A DNA stretch of 64,000 nt from Bdellovibrionales bacterium (GTDB taxonomy: Bacteria; Bdellovibrionota; Bdellovibrionia; Bdellovibrionales; UBA1609): positions 62,001 to 126,000 of the forward strand of contig JAHBUX010000006.1 of NCBI GenBank assembly GCA_019637855.1, read 5' to 3'. Each line of letters starts with the position of its first letter. Position 1 is the first letter of the stretch. A program made the translations under genes and the position numbers. The notes beneath the pieces are model-generated. The model saw only the letters and a list, made by a program, of their open reading frames with translations, did not search any database and had not been told where the DNA came from. This document shows, one piece after another, positions 8,920 through 17,199 of the stretch.

Positions 8920-9813
8920 TCAGCGCAGCCAACGGTGCATCACCTGCACGGTCCAGCTTCGACTCAGGCTGGTGTTGGCGGGTGATCCAAACCAGGTTTG
9001 ATCACTGTACGTCAGCGTGGCTGTCCAGTCGCCAAACGTGCGCGCCAGTGAAAGCGTACCGGTCGCATAGCGCTGCACGGAACCGTTTGAGCGAATCTCA
9101 CCCTCCACGGCAATCGGATCTTCATAGGTCGACAACAAAGCGCCGCCGGCGCGCCATTCGCCCCAGTTGTAGCCGAGGCCTGCACTGTAAAGAGCCCCCA
9201 AACCGGGACGAATGCGTCCACGCGAAAGCGCATTTGAATAGTCGCGAGCCAACGAGCGATGCGCTTCAAAGTGCGCGAAGGTGTCCCAATGGCCAAACAT
9301 TTTGGTCAATAGAGTTCCCGCCCCTATGGCCCAAAAACCACGACCGCGGGCGGAGAGCTGGTAGAGATCGTCGCTTTCCTGAACGGCCCGCCCACTTGGC
9401 ACTGTGACATGAAAGTAGCCAAGACCTTTCGGTCGCCAGGGATGATAGTCCCAGTCCGTGAGGTACTCGTACGCGCCGTTGAGTGAGATATCGCCTAAAC
9501 CCTGCGCGGCCTGACCTTCGCGCTCGCGCCGCACCAGGGGTAGCGCGATGCCGGCCTGCCAGCGATCACTGAGTAAGTGGGCGGCTTCGAGACGCATTTC
9601 ATTTAAAGTTTCACTGTCCTGACGTGCGCGCCATAGACCGTCGCGGCCCACATCGGCGTGGATCGAACCCGACGTCAGAGTGGCGGTGAACTGAGCTTTC
9701 TCTTGTCCCGCGATCAACGCGGGTGCTGAAATGCCACCACCGCAACAGGCCGCCGCCCATGCCGAAGGCGTGCTAAAAAATAAGAGGAATAACAGCTTCG
9801 TCTTTGATCTCAT
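8920..9813 (-). CDS. Exported beta-barrel-like protein with N-terminal ACCGGG motif
   Basis: A 297-residue protein with a signal peptide (TKLLFLLFFSTPSAWA) and a mature N-terminus AACCGGG. The body alternates polar and aromatic residues and has repeated Gly/Trp turns such as GLGYNWGEWRAGGALLSTYE, consistent with a small outer-membrane barrel. The vicinal cysteines at the mature N-terminus could bind metal or form disulfides; this is inferred. Its start overlaps the upstream FixH-like gene by 41 bp and the next gene is a redoxin, so the three genes form one minus-strand operon, probably for a metal or redox task in the envelope. Confidence 0.7.
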   Translation of the reverse strand: MRSKTKLLFLLFFSTPSAWAAACCGGGISAPALIAGQEKAQFTATLTSGSIHADVGRDGLWRARQDSETLNEMRLEAAHLLSDRWQAGIALPLVRREREGQAAQGLGDISLNGAYEYLTDWDYHPWRPKGLGYFHVTVPSGRAVQESDDLYQLSARGRGFWAIGAGTLLTKMFGHWDTFAHFEAHRSLARDYSNALSRGRIRPGLGALYSAGLGYNWGEWRAGGALLSTYEDPIAVEGEIRSNGSVQRYATGTLSLARTFGDWTATLTYSDQTWFGSPANTSLSRSWTVQVMHRWLR

Positions 9814-10213
9814 CGCCGTCTTTCAATTGCACGCGGATTTCCCAGTCACCAGCCATTGTGAAGAACACACGCGAGGCGCGATAGGTGCCGATATCCAGTT
9901 TTTCCACCGTGACCGGACTTGAACCGTGGCCCATGCCAGGCATCCATAGCACGACCGCAAGGTGACCTTCTAGGTCCTGCGCTAAGAAGCTCTGATCGGC
10001 TTTGTTTAAGCGACCGGTTTTCACAATGAACGTGCCAAATGTGGTGGGCGTGGATTTTGTTTCCCAGTTCCAGGTGACACAGTCACCGCTCTTAAAATGG
10101 GCCGCGCAACCTGTGACTTTCTGCTGATTCAGATCTTGGCCCGGTGAAACGTATGTTGGTTTGGCGCAAGAGATCGTGCAAAGACCTAAAACGAAGAGGA
10201 CCAGGGTTCTCAT
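9773..10213 (-). CDS. FixH/YtkA-like lipoprotein
   Basis: A 146-residue lipoprotein with the lipobox-like segment LCTISC near residues 12-16. The C-terminal half carries a FixH/YtkA-type beta-sandwich pattern: LWMPGMGHGSSPV followed by a TYRASRVFFTMAGDWEIRVQL strand. In related proteins the Met/His-rich turn is suspected to bind copper or another metal, but this is not established here. It lies between the redoxin (4-bp overlap) and the barrel gene (41-bp overlap), and has a related partner encoded divergently at 10786. Confidence 0.75.
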   Translation of the reverse strand: MRTLVLFVLGLCTISCAKPTYVSPGQDLNQQKVTGCAAHFKSGDCVTWNWETKSTPTTFGTFIVKTGRLNKADQSFLAQDLEGHLAVVLWMPGMGHGSSPVTVEKLDIGTYRASRVFFTMAGDWEIRVQLKDGDEIKDEAVIPLIF

Positions 10214-10719
10214 CGGAAAATCGCGCAGCCCAGGCTGCGCGTCTCCGCCACTTTGACTTTATCGTCTTTGTCCAAGGCTTCGAGTGCATCTTTTAAATAC
10301 ATCTGCTTGGCCTCTTGCGCTTCGGAAGAGTCTGTGACTCCGCCACGGTAAGCGATTTTACCGTCCTTCGAAATTACAAACGCGTGCGGGGTGCGCGCCG
10401 CTTTGAATTCGTTGGCCAGTTTATTGTTCTCATCGCGAATCACGGGAATGGGAAAATTCTTGAAGTACGTGCGCGCCTCTGCGACGGTTTCTTCACTGTT
10501 GGAGTTTACCGCCACAAAATGAAAGTTTTTAAAGCGAGTGGCTAGCTCTTTGACCATCGGCGCATGACTGTTGGAGCACGGGCAGCGCGCCGACATAAAA
10601 ATAGCGACTAAGCCCTTAGGGCCTGGAGAAACTTCAATCGCTTTCCCTGTCATAAGATCTTGGCCGACGAGAGCAAACGCTTCTGTGCTGAACAGCAACA
10701 AAAATAGAAAAATACGCAT
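10210..10719 (-). CDS. Exported thioredoxin-fold redoxin with CPCS motif
   Basis: A 169-residue thioredoxin-fold protein of the redoxin/AhpC-TSA type with a short signal peptide (MRIFLFLLLFSTEAFA). The active-site region is FMSARCPCSNSH, with two cysteines in CxC spacing rather than the usual CxxC. A cis-Pro region is seen at RTPHAFVISKDGKIAYRGG. It probably acts in the periplasm in disulfide or metal handling. The ATG at 10719 has an AGGGG site. It is the first gene of the minus-strand three-gene operon and diverges from the FixH-like gene at 10786. Confidence 0.8.
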   Translation of the reverse strand: MRIFLFLLLFSTEAFALVGQDLMTGKAIEVSPGPKGLVAIFMSARCPCSNSHAPMVKELATRFKNFHFVAVNSNSEETVAEARTYFKNFPIPVIRDENNKLANEFKAARTPHAFVISKDGKIAYRGGVTDSSEAQEAKQMYLKDALEALDKDDKVKVAETRSLGCAIFR

Positions 10720-10737
10720 ATGCCCCTAATATCAGCA

Positions 10738-10766
10738 TTTACCTCGCGTGCAAACTGTCTTATGAC
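10738..10766 (+). promoter_or_regulatory. Candidate promoter of the forward FixH-like gene
   Basis: TTTACC (10738-10743), 17-bp spacer, TATGAC (10761-10766), ending 20 bp upstream of the ATG at 10786. Both elements are imperfect. Confidence 0.35.
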
Positions 10767-10785
10767 CTCCGCCAAGGAGAAAATC

Positions 10786-11196
10786 ATGAAGACTCTGCTT
10801 AGCCTTATGTTATTCGCTATTGGCTTTAATGCTTCCGCTCACTCGCCCGTGATGGTGTCGCTGGGGGAAGTGGAGGCCACGGTGGCGTTCTTGAAGCCGC
10901 CCAAGGTGGGTGACTATGCGACCATGCGCTTGACGTTCGAGGACGCCTCTAGCCGTCAGTTAGTCACTCCCGACGCCGCAGTGTATGTCAAAATGACCAT
11001 GCCCGATCACGGTCACGATGGTGTGCCTGTTGAGCGTGCGTCCATCACGAATGGCGTCGCCGTTTTCGACGATATGTACTTTATGATGGGCGGGCTGTGG
11101 GAAATCCAAGTGTCGCTCGAGTACAAAGATGGCCGCGTCGTCGGTCCAGCTAGCTTTCATTACCAGCTCGATCAATCCGGCCATCATCATCACTAA
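10786..11196 (+). CDS. Exported FixH/YtkA-like protein with His-rich C-terminus
   Basis: A 136-residue protein with a signal peptide (KTLLSLMLFAIGFNASA) that leaves an N-terminal histidine (HSPVMVSLGEVEA) after cleavage. The core has KMTMPDHGHDGVPV and MYFMMGGLWEIQVSL, matching the same two segments of the lipoprotein at 9773-10213. It ends in four histidines. A free N-terminal His plus Met/His motifs fits a copper-binding periplasmic protein, but that is inferred. The ATG at 10786 is preferred because AGGAGA precedes it; an upstream in-frame ATG lacks a ribosome site. Confidence 0.78.
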   Translation: MKTLLSLMLFAIGFNASAHSPVMVSLGEVEATVAFLKPPKVGDYATMRLTFEDASSRQLVTPDAAVYVKMTMPDHGHDGVPVERASITNGVAVFDDMYFMMGGLWEIQVSLEYKDGRVVGPASFHYQLDQSGHHHH

Positions 11197-11219
11197 AAGA
11201 TAAGGCCAAAAAATTGCAC

Positions 11220-11242
11220 GGCCTCCTTATAACAAGGAGGCC
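11220..11242 (+). promoter_or_regulatory. 9-bp perfect hairpin containing the whole ribosome site
   Basis: GGCCTCCTT (11220-11228) and AAGGAGGCC (11234-11242) pair perfectly across a 5-nt loop. The 3' arm is the ribosome site of the ATG at 11246, so the folded RNA would block initiation. No T-run follows. Confidence 0.7.
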
Positions 11243-11245
11243 ACA

Positions 11246-11722
11246 ATGGCGAACACTCAAGGTCCGCGGCGCTGGGGATGGATTCTTCTCGGTGCTGGAT
11301 TCGGATTGACCACCGCATTCCTATTAGATCCTGTTTCCGGCCGAAAACGCCGAGCTCGTGTGCGGGACAAAAGCGCACGCGCCGCTCGCCACGCACTCGA
11401 CTATGCGGGCCGCCGCGGCATTGCGCTGAAGCATCGGCTGCAGGGAAAAATCTCAGAGTTAAAGCGTGATCTTCAAGGCGAAGTGGAAGTGGATGACATT
11501 ACACTCGTGCAACGCATTCGCTCGCAACTCGGTCATCGCGTCGATCATGCTCGCGCGGTCCAAGTGGAAGCTCAGCGCGGCGTAGTGGTTTTGCGTGGGC
11601 CGATTGTCTATAGCGAAGTCGAAACACTGGTGAACTGTGTGGAGCGTGTTCCGGGTGTGAAGGCAGTCGATGATCGCTTGGAAGTCTTATCGAACATGCC
11701 CTCGGACGGAACACACCACTGA
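11246..11722 (+). CDS. BON-domain protein
   Basis: A 158-residue protein. The N-terminus has a short hydrophobic stretch (WGWILLGAGFGLTTAFLL) followed by DPVSGRKRRAR, a typical transition for small membrane-anchored stress proteins. A basic, Arg-rich middle leads to a BON domain at about residues 83-150 (ITLVQRIRSQLGHRV, GVVVLRGPIVYSEVE, VKAVDDRLEV). BON domains are thought to bind phospholipid or periplasmic surfaces. The AAGGAGG site is inside the hairpin at 11220-11242. Together with the GlsB-like gene and the Rieske oxidoreductase next door it forms a set commonly seen among general stress genes. Confidence 0.85.
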   Translation: MANTQGPRRWGWILLGAGFGLTTAFLLDPVSGRKRRARVRDKSARAARHALDYAGRRGIALKHRLQGKISELKRDLQGEVEVDDITLVQRIRSQLGHRVDHARAVQVEAQRGVVVLRGPIVYSEVETLVNCVERVPGVKAVDDRLEVLSNMPSDGTHH

Positions 11723-11728
11723 TTTAGT

Positions 11729-11983
11729 TTAGTGAACGGTGCGGCCGCGCAGCTGATTGCCGATCCACAGGACGAGGACGGCGCCGACTACGGAGGCAAT
11801 AAATCCTGCCGGCTCACCGGGCAAGTACCAACCGACGGCTTGACCGAGCATCTGTGCGATCAATGCACCGACAATGCCGAGCAGAGTGGTAAAAATAAAG
11901 CCCATGGAATCGCGTCCTGGCATCAGGAAGCGAGCAATGAGACCTACGATAAAACCAATTATGATTGTCCAAATAATCGTCAT
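11729..11983 (-). CDS. GlsB/YeaQ/YmgE family membrane protein
   Basis: An 84-residue inner-membrane protein of the transglycosylase-associated (GlsB/YeaQ) family. It has an N-terminal helix IIWTIIIGFIVGLIARFLMP followed by GRDSMGFIFTTLLGIVGALIA, the family hallmark, and a third helix near the C-terminus. The function is unknown; family members are induced by envelope or acid stress. A near-perfect AAGGAGGT ribosome site precedes the ATG. It converges with the BON gene (6 bp between stops). Confidence 0.9.
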   Translation of the reverse strand: MTIIWTIIIGFIVGLIARFLMPGRDSMGFIFTTLLGIVGALIAQMLGQAVGWYLPGEPAGFIASVVGAVLVLWIGNQLRGRTVH

Positions 11984-12018
11984 AGGACGACCTCCTTTAA
12001 TTGTGCTTCAATTGCAAT

Positions 12019-13584
12019 CTACGGGCCGGTTATCACTGTTTCGCTGTTGGTGACCGTCGGGTCGGGCATAGGCTCGAGCTCTTTGTTGGCGGGGCCGTTG
12101 ATGACTTGCCCGAAGCGATCAAAGCGTGAGCCATGACAGGGGCAGTCCCAAGTTTTCTCCGCCGAGTTCCAGCGCACCAAACCACCTAAGTGCGTGCACA
12201 CTGCAGAGCAGGTGTGCAAGCGACCGACTTCATCTTTATAAACGGCGAGTTTCGCCAATCCGTCACGCATCACTGCACCTTCCCCCGCTTCGATCTGGTG
12301 AACATCACTGACGTCACCTTCGCTCAACCAATCGCCATAGGGCATTGTGGATTCAACGGCGTCTTTGACGTAAGTGGAGAGACTGCGCAGAGGTAGACGG
12401 GCCGGATCATAGAGCGTCGCCCAGGGGTTGTCGCGGCCAACCACCAAATCGGCAATCAGCATTCCGGCCAATGTTCCATGCGTGAGTCCATGGCCTGAAT
12501 CACCGGTAACTATAAAAACATTGTCGGTATCACCCGGATTGCGCCCGATGTAGGCGAGCCCATCAATGGGCTCCATCACCTGCCCTGACCAACGGGTGAC
12601 CGCGCGGCCTCTCACATCAAAGCGTTCGTGCACCCACTGCAGAAGATTGGCGAAGTGTTTTTCCTCGTGGGTGTCTTGACCGGTGCGATGATCTTCGCCT
12701 CCAACCAGTAAGATGTCTTCACCGGTGTTGGGATCTTTTACGAACCGTATGTAATGATAGGGATCGCCGGTGTCCCATAGGAGAGCGGGTGCTACCAAAT
12801 CGCGCGAGACTGGAACGCCAACCACATATGTGCGGTAGGCCGGGTTCTTCGTATGAATGGTCACGCGATTGTTGATCGGCGTGTTGGTGGCGACAACCAC
12901 CGCTTCACATTCGACGGTGAAACCTTGCGTGGTTTTGACTTGCGCGGGATGGCCGCCACGGATCTCGCTCACCTCCGAGTGAGTGAACACATGCCCACCT
13001 TTACGTTGAATCGCGTAGGCTAGACCGTCGATATATTTCAGAGGATGAAACTGCGCTTGCTCTGGAAACTGTAGACAGGGCCCGCTGTCAAAGAACAAAA
13101 CCGGAGTGCGCGGCAGAAGACGCACATCGCGCAAGCCGGCGCGATGAGCAGCGTCGATCTCCTTTGTCAGTTCCGGAAGAGACTCTGTGGGCGACAAAAA
13201 CAAAAATCCATCGACGCGGCGAAATTCACAATCGATCTCTTCTTCCGCTTGAATGGTCTCAATCAAGTCGATGGCGGCGGTGTGGCTTTCAGCAGCTAAA
13301 CGCGCACCGTCTCGGCCATGCAGTCGCTCCAAATTGTAGTAACGATCGTCAAGCGCATTGGACAGATGCGCGGAGGTTAAGCCGGTCTCGCCCAGGCCTA
13401 AGCGTTCGCGATCTAAAACGATCACGCTTTGGCCCTGGCGCAAAAGCATGTAAGCCACAGTGAGGCCTGCAATACCTCCGCCCACCACGCAGACATCAGC
13501 TTTCATATTCTGATGAATGGAAGTGAAAAGCGGTTTTTCGCAGCGTTGCCAAAGTGAATGTGCATCAAAGTAGGCTGAACCCAT
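12019..13584 (-). CDS. FAD-dependent oxidoreductase with C-terminal Rieske domain
   Basis: A 521-residue soluble flavoprotein. The N-terminal dinucleotide-binding motif is VCVVGGGIAGLTVAYML. A DAO-type FAD domain fills the first roughly 400 residues and includes the distal FAD contact GDSGHGLTHGTLAG. The C-terminal 110 residues form a Rieske [2Fe-2S] domain with CTHLGGLVRWN and CPCHGSRFDRFG. The substrate is unknown; similar fusions occur in stress islands of many bacteria. The ATG at 13584 follows an AGGAGGG site, and an in-frame ATG 33 bp upstream is rejected. The gene is read toward the GlsB-like gene, 35 bp away. Confidence 0.92.
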   Translation of the reverse strand: MGSAYFDAHSLWQRCEKPLFTSIHQNMKADVCVVGGGIAGLTVAYMLLRQGQSVIVLDRERLGLGETGLTSAHLSNALDDRYYNLERLHGRDGARLAAESHTAAIDLIETIQAEEEIDCEFRRVDGFLFLSPTESLPELTKEIDAAHRAGLRDVRLLPRTPVLFFDSGPCLQFPEQAQFHPLKYIDGLAYAIQRKGGHVFTHSEVSEIRGGHPAQVKTTQGFTVECEAVVVATNTPINNRVTIHTKNPAYRTYVVGVPVSRDLVAPALLWDTGDPYHYIRFVKDPNTGEDILLVGGEDHRTGQDTHEEKHFANLLQWVHERFDVRGRAVTRWSGQVMEPIDGLAYIGRNPGDTDNVFIVTGDSGHGLTHGTLAGMLIADLVVGRDNPWATLYDPARLPLRSLSTYVKDAVESTMPYGDWLSEGDVSDVHQIEAGEGAVMRDGLAKLAVYKDEVGRLHTCSAVCTHLGGLVRWNSAEKTWDCPCHGSRFDRFGQVINGPANKELEPMPDPTVTNSETVITGP

Positions 13585-13697
13585 GCGCCCTCCTGTTGTA
13601 AAAGAGCGATGGTGCACAATTGGTACCAGCGATTAGCGTGCATTGGATAGGGCATCGGCCTTAGATCCGAGGCAAATTGTCCCGTTTGTCAGCGCGA

Positions 13698-14765
13698 TTA
13701 CTTGCGACTGACCTTATAGACAGCACCTGCAGCATCGTCTGAAACAAGAATGGAGCCGTCCGCGAGCTCCAACACATCCACAGGACGTCCCCAGGCCTTG
13801 TTCGATTGCAAAAAGCCACTGACGAACGACTCGGACTTAGCCACCTTTCCGTCTTTCATCTGCAGTTTGACGACTTCATAGCCAATCGGGGTGCTGCGAT
13901 TCCATGAGCCGTGCAGAGCGACGATAGCTGTGTCTTTCTGCGCCTTTTCGTGACGTAAAAAACGCATGCCGAGGGAGGCGGCATGGGCGGGAAACTCAAA
14001 GTTTGGTGGAGTGAACTGCGCGCAGTCTTTGTTTTCATTGAATTCAGAATCTTTGATGGCTTTGCCGTGACAGTAAGGAAAGCCGAAATGCTCTTTGGTT
14101 TTACTGACCACGTTCAGCTCATCGGGAGGGATGTCATCGCCTAACCAATCGCGGCCGTTGTCGGTAAACCATAGCTGCTTTGTCTGTGGATGCCAGTCAA
14201 AACCGACGGTGTTGCGAACCCCTTGCGCCACCAACTCTTTTTTTCGGCCATCGGCAGAGACGCGCTGAATATTGGCAAAAGTATCGGGTTTTTCTTTGCA
14301 CACATTGCATGGAGCGCCCACAGGAATGTACAGCCAGCCATCTGGACCGAAAGCGATAAACTTCCAGCCGTGATGAGTGCGGTCGGGGAACTTAGGGCCC
14401 CACTCCACCGGTTTGCCCGGACTTTTCACATTTTTCGCAATGTTTTTGTAAACTAAAATCTTATCGATTTCGGCGACATAAAGATCACCATCCTTAAAGG
14501 CCACACCATTCGGTGAACGGCGATCATCGGAAACGGTAACGACCTCGGCTTTGCTGCCGGCCGGTACAAGTGCATACACATGTTTGTTGCGCGTACCTAC
14601 GAACACGATTCCATTTGGACCAAGCGTTAATGAGCGCGCATCGGGAACCGGAAAAGCGTAGATCGAAACCTCATAGCCTTGAGGAACTTTGAGATTGGTG
14701 ATGGGAGGTTCGGGAGCTGCGAGCGCCGTGACTATCGGTAGTAGTGAGGAAAAAAGGACAATCAT
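13698..14765 (-). CDS. Exported sorbosone-dehydrogenase-like beta-propeller protein
   Basis: A 355-residue protein with a signal peptide (LFSSLLPIVTALAAP) and a six-bladed propeller typical of PQQ-dependent sugar or sorbosone dehydrogenases. Family segments include ARSLTLGPNGIVFVGTR, THHGWKFIAFGPDGWLYIPV, and ELWFTDNGRD-like text (here QLWFTDNGRDWLGDD) followed by PPDELNVV. The segment HGSWNRSTPIGYEVV and the ending DDAAGAVYKVSR also fit. There is an unusual Cys pair in PCNVCKE. It should oxidise a sugar or aldehyde in the periplasm if PQQ is bound; cofactor use cannot be confirmed. No quinoprotein-synthesis gene is in the window. Confidence 0.82.
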   Translation of the reverse strand: MIVLFSSLLPIVTALAAPEPPITNLKVPQGYEVSIYAFPVPDARSLTLGPNGIVFVGTRNKHVYALVPAGSKAEVVTVSDDRRSPNGVAFKDGDLYVAEIDKILVYKNIAKNVKSPGKPVEWGPKFPDRTHHGWKFIAFGPDGWLYIPVGAPCNVCKEKPDTFANIQRVSADGRKKELVAQGVRNTVGFDWHPQTKQLWFTDNGRDWLGDDIPPDELNVVSKTKEHFGFPYCHGKAIKDSEFNENKDCAQFTPPNFEFPAHAASLGMRFLRHEKAQKDTAIVALHGSWNRSTPIGYEVVKLQMKDGKVAKSESFVSGFLQSNKAWGRPVDVLELADGSILVSDDAAGAVYKVSRK

Positions 14766-14841
14766 GGCGCCAACTTTAAACGCTAAACTAAAAGTGTCAA
14801 GATGGTTTCAACGGCGTACCGTGGGCGGAAAGGCGCAATCT

Positions 14842-17199
14842 TCAAGACTCACTTTCCTCCCAGAAACGGCGCACATCGCCCAAAATCTGCGAGGACACCA
14901 TCGGTTCCGCGTCCACCCAGTCCTTGGGCATCGACTTGCGATAGCTTTCCAAAGTGAACCGGCGATCCATCAGCACAATCAAGCCGCGATCTTGACTGGA
15001 GCGAATCACTCGCCCAGCACTTTGCACCACGCGCGCCATGGCCGGATATGTATAAGCATAGTCAAAGCCGTCGCCATGTTTGTTTTCGTAATATTCGCGT
15101 AAGAGTTCGCGTTCAAAGTCAAATGTAGGTAGCGCGGGGCCCACGATCAGCGCCCCAATCAACATCTCGCCGGGGTAATCCACGCCCTCGGCAAAAACTC
15201 CGCCCTGCACCGCGAAGATCACGGTGGGCACGTTCTCGCGCAGCATATCTAGGTAGGTGGCCACGGCTTCACGTCGCATTTCGCGTGCTTGGCACAGAAC
15301 ACGAAAACCTGGCAAGTCGATCATCTGAAAGACTTTGTTCATAAAATCAAAGCTGGGAAAGAAGACGAAGTAATTGCCCGGCTTGACGCTCACCACGCGC
15401 TCAATGGTGTCTTTGATCTTGTTGTAGTTGCCGGCCCGATCGCGCATTTTGGTCGAGATTTGCGGGATGAGTAAGAGTTTGCGCCGCTCGCGCGGAAACG
15501 GCGATTGAAACTCGGCGGTTTCCACATCACCGGCTAGACCCAGTAGGCGCGAGTAGTACTCAAACGGCTTTAGTGTGGCTGAAAATCCCACCATATTGCC
15601 AAACTGATCGTAACTTTCGCGTAGCCATTTCGAAGCGTCGCAACAGGTGAGCCTTAGTTGCCCTCCGCCAGAACTCGGAGAGGCGGTGATAAAGAACTCC
15701 TCGTCCACGGTTTCCAGAACTTGGGCGAACTCAGAAACCAAGTTGCATAGCCGTAGCACCGGATCTTGCGCGCGCAATTCGAACGAGGACTCTAGATAGC
15801 GCGCCAACAGCTCTTGCGCCCGCCCCTGAATCGGCGCGAATTGGCCGGAGTGCAGTTCGATGCGCTGTGGTCCCGGCCATCCGCCGCCATTCAACCCCGA
15901 GATTAAATCGCGTAGCCCCTCCAGGATACCGTAGGCCAGTGTGCGTACGGAGTCCGGGCAGGCGGCATAAAGGCGCTCGATCTCATCGCAGGACAGGCGC
16001 GCCGAGTAGTATTCCGTGGCGCGTGCCGGAAGATTGTGAATCTCGTCGATCACCAGATTGGGAAGATTCTTACCGCCATCACCCCAACCATTGTGAATCA
16101 AGCGGCCAATGCTATTGCGAGGAGAAAAGACGTAATTGTAATCGCAGACCACCACATCGGCCTGTGCAGCGGCTTCCATCTGCAATTCGAATGGACAGAC
16201 CTCGTGCTCGATCGCCATTTTGCGAAATGTTTTGGCGGTGAGGCGCTTTTTCTTGTTCAGTTTTTCACGCAAGCCATGGGCACTGACTTTGTCATAGTGG
16301 TTCCGCGCAAACTCGCAATGCTTGGGATTGCAATGTGGCTCTTCTTTCAAGCACATTTTGCTTTTCGCATGAATGGTCACCGAGCGCAGTTTCACTCCGG
16401 CCTCTTGCAGCCGTTTGACCGCATCTTCAGCCACTTCATGCTGCGAGTTCTTGGCGGTCAGGTACACGGTCTTTTGCCCGCGCTTCATCGATTCTTGCAA
16501 AACCGGAAACAAAACACCCGCGGTTTTCCCTAGGCCGGTCGGCGCTTGCAGCAGAAGGCGTGATTTTCCGCCAAGGCCTTGCTCCACGGTGCGCATAAGT
16601 TCACGCTGGCCGGTGCGCGGCTCGGCAAAGGGAAAAACGAAGTTTTCCGCCAAGCGATGGCGGCGCTCGGCAAGAGCTGCGAAAGTGTCTTCTTCCGCCG
16701 CGATTTCATTTAGGCGACGAGCCAGCCACTCCTGATAGTCGTCCACATCAAGCTTGACCTCCACGTCTTGACCTTTGCGCGAGCGCGCATTCACCACGTG
16801 CAAATTCAAGCGTGGTTCGAATCCCGAGTGCAGCCACTGCAAAAATCCGTAGGTGCGCAGCTGTAGTTTGTAGGGATGCTCTGAATGTGCGGCAAGTGCT
16901 GCCATCAATTCATCGACGTTGTAGGCTGATTTGATCTCTTCAATCAAACAGGGGTTGCCAAAACAAAAGCCATCCATTCGACCGCTGACGGTGATGCGGT
17001 ACTTGGCGGTTTCGAAATTATGCGTCACCCATTTCTCGCTCACATAGCCGGGGTATTCGGTCATGCGCTGAGCTTGAATCTCCATATGGATAGCCGTTCC
17101 TAAATTAGGTAGACCACCATAGCCTGAGTAGGTTTCGATGCTACCTGAGCGAGGCGACGGGACGGCGAATTCAGTGATGCTGAGCTGGAGATTCTTCAT
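14842..17199 (-). CDS. RecB/Cas4-like nuclease fused to XPD/DinG-type helicase
   Basis: A 785-residue fusion. Residues 1-130 show the RecB-family nuclease pattern: GTAIHMEI, GRMDGF (acidic ligand), EEIKS (E-x-K) and QLRTY (the QxxxY motif). Residues 185-785 form a superfamily 2 iron-sulfur helicase. It has Walker A QAPTGLGKTAG near 219-227 and four cysteines in CLKEEPHC, KHC and EVCPFEL. It also has the motif VVVCDYNYVF, the DEAH-type box LVIDEIHNLP and the C-terminal motif AGRVIRSSQDRGLIVLMD. It should unwind and process damaged or forked DNA. The ATG at 17199 shares one base with the stop of the upstream transporter (TGATG), so the two are coupled. Confidence 0.88.
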   Translation of the reverse strand: MKNLQLSITEFAVPSPRSGSIETYSGYGGLPNLGTAIHMEIQAQRMTEYPGYVSEKWVTHNFETAKYRITVSGRMDGFCFGNPCLIEEIKSAYNVDELMAALAAHSEHPYKLQLRTYGFLQWLHSGFEPRLNLHVVNARSRKGQDVEVKLDVDDYQEWLARRLNEIAAEEDTFAALAERRHRLAENFVFPFAEPRTGQRELMRTVEQGLGGKSRLLLQAPTGLGKTAGVLFPVLQESMKRGQKTVYLTAKNSQHEVAEDAVKRLQEAGVKLRSVTIHAKSKMCLKEEPHCNPKHCEFARNHYDKVSAHGLREKLNKKKRLTAKTFRKMAIEHEVCPFELQMEAAAQADVVVCDYNYVFSPRNSIGRLIHNGWGDGGKNLPNLVIDEIHNLPARATEYYSARLSCDEIERLYAACPDSVRTLAYGILEGLRDLISGLNGGGWPGPQRIELHSGQFAPIQGRAQELLARYLESSFELRAQDPVLRLCNLVSEFAQVLETVDEEFFITASPSSGGGQLRLTCCDASKWLRESYDQFGNMVGFSATLKPFEYYSRLLGLAGDVETAEFQSPFPRERRKLLLIPQISTKMRDRAGNYNKIKDTIERVVSVKPGNYFVFFPSFDFMNKVFQMIDLPGFRVLCQAREMRREAVATYLDMLRENVPTVIFAVQGGVFAEGVDYPGEMLIGALIVGPALPTFDFERELLREYYENKHGDGFDYAYTYPAMARVVQSAGRVIRSSQDRGLIVLMDRRFTLESYRKSMPKDWVDAEPMVSSQILGDVRRFWEESES

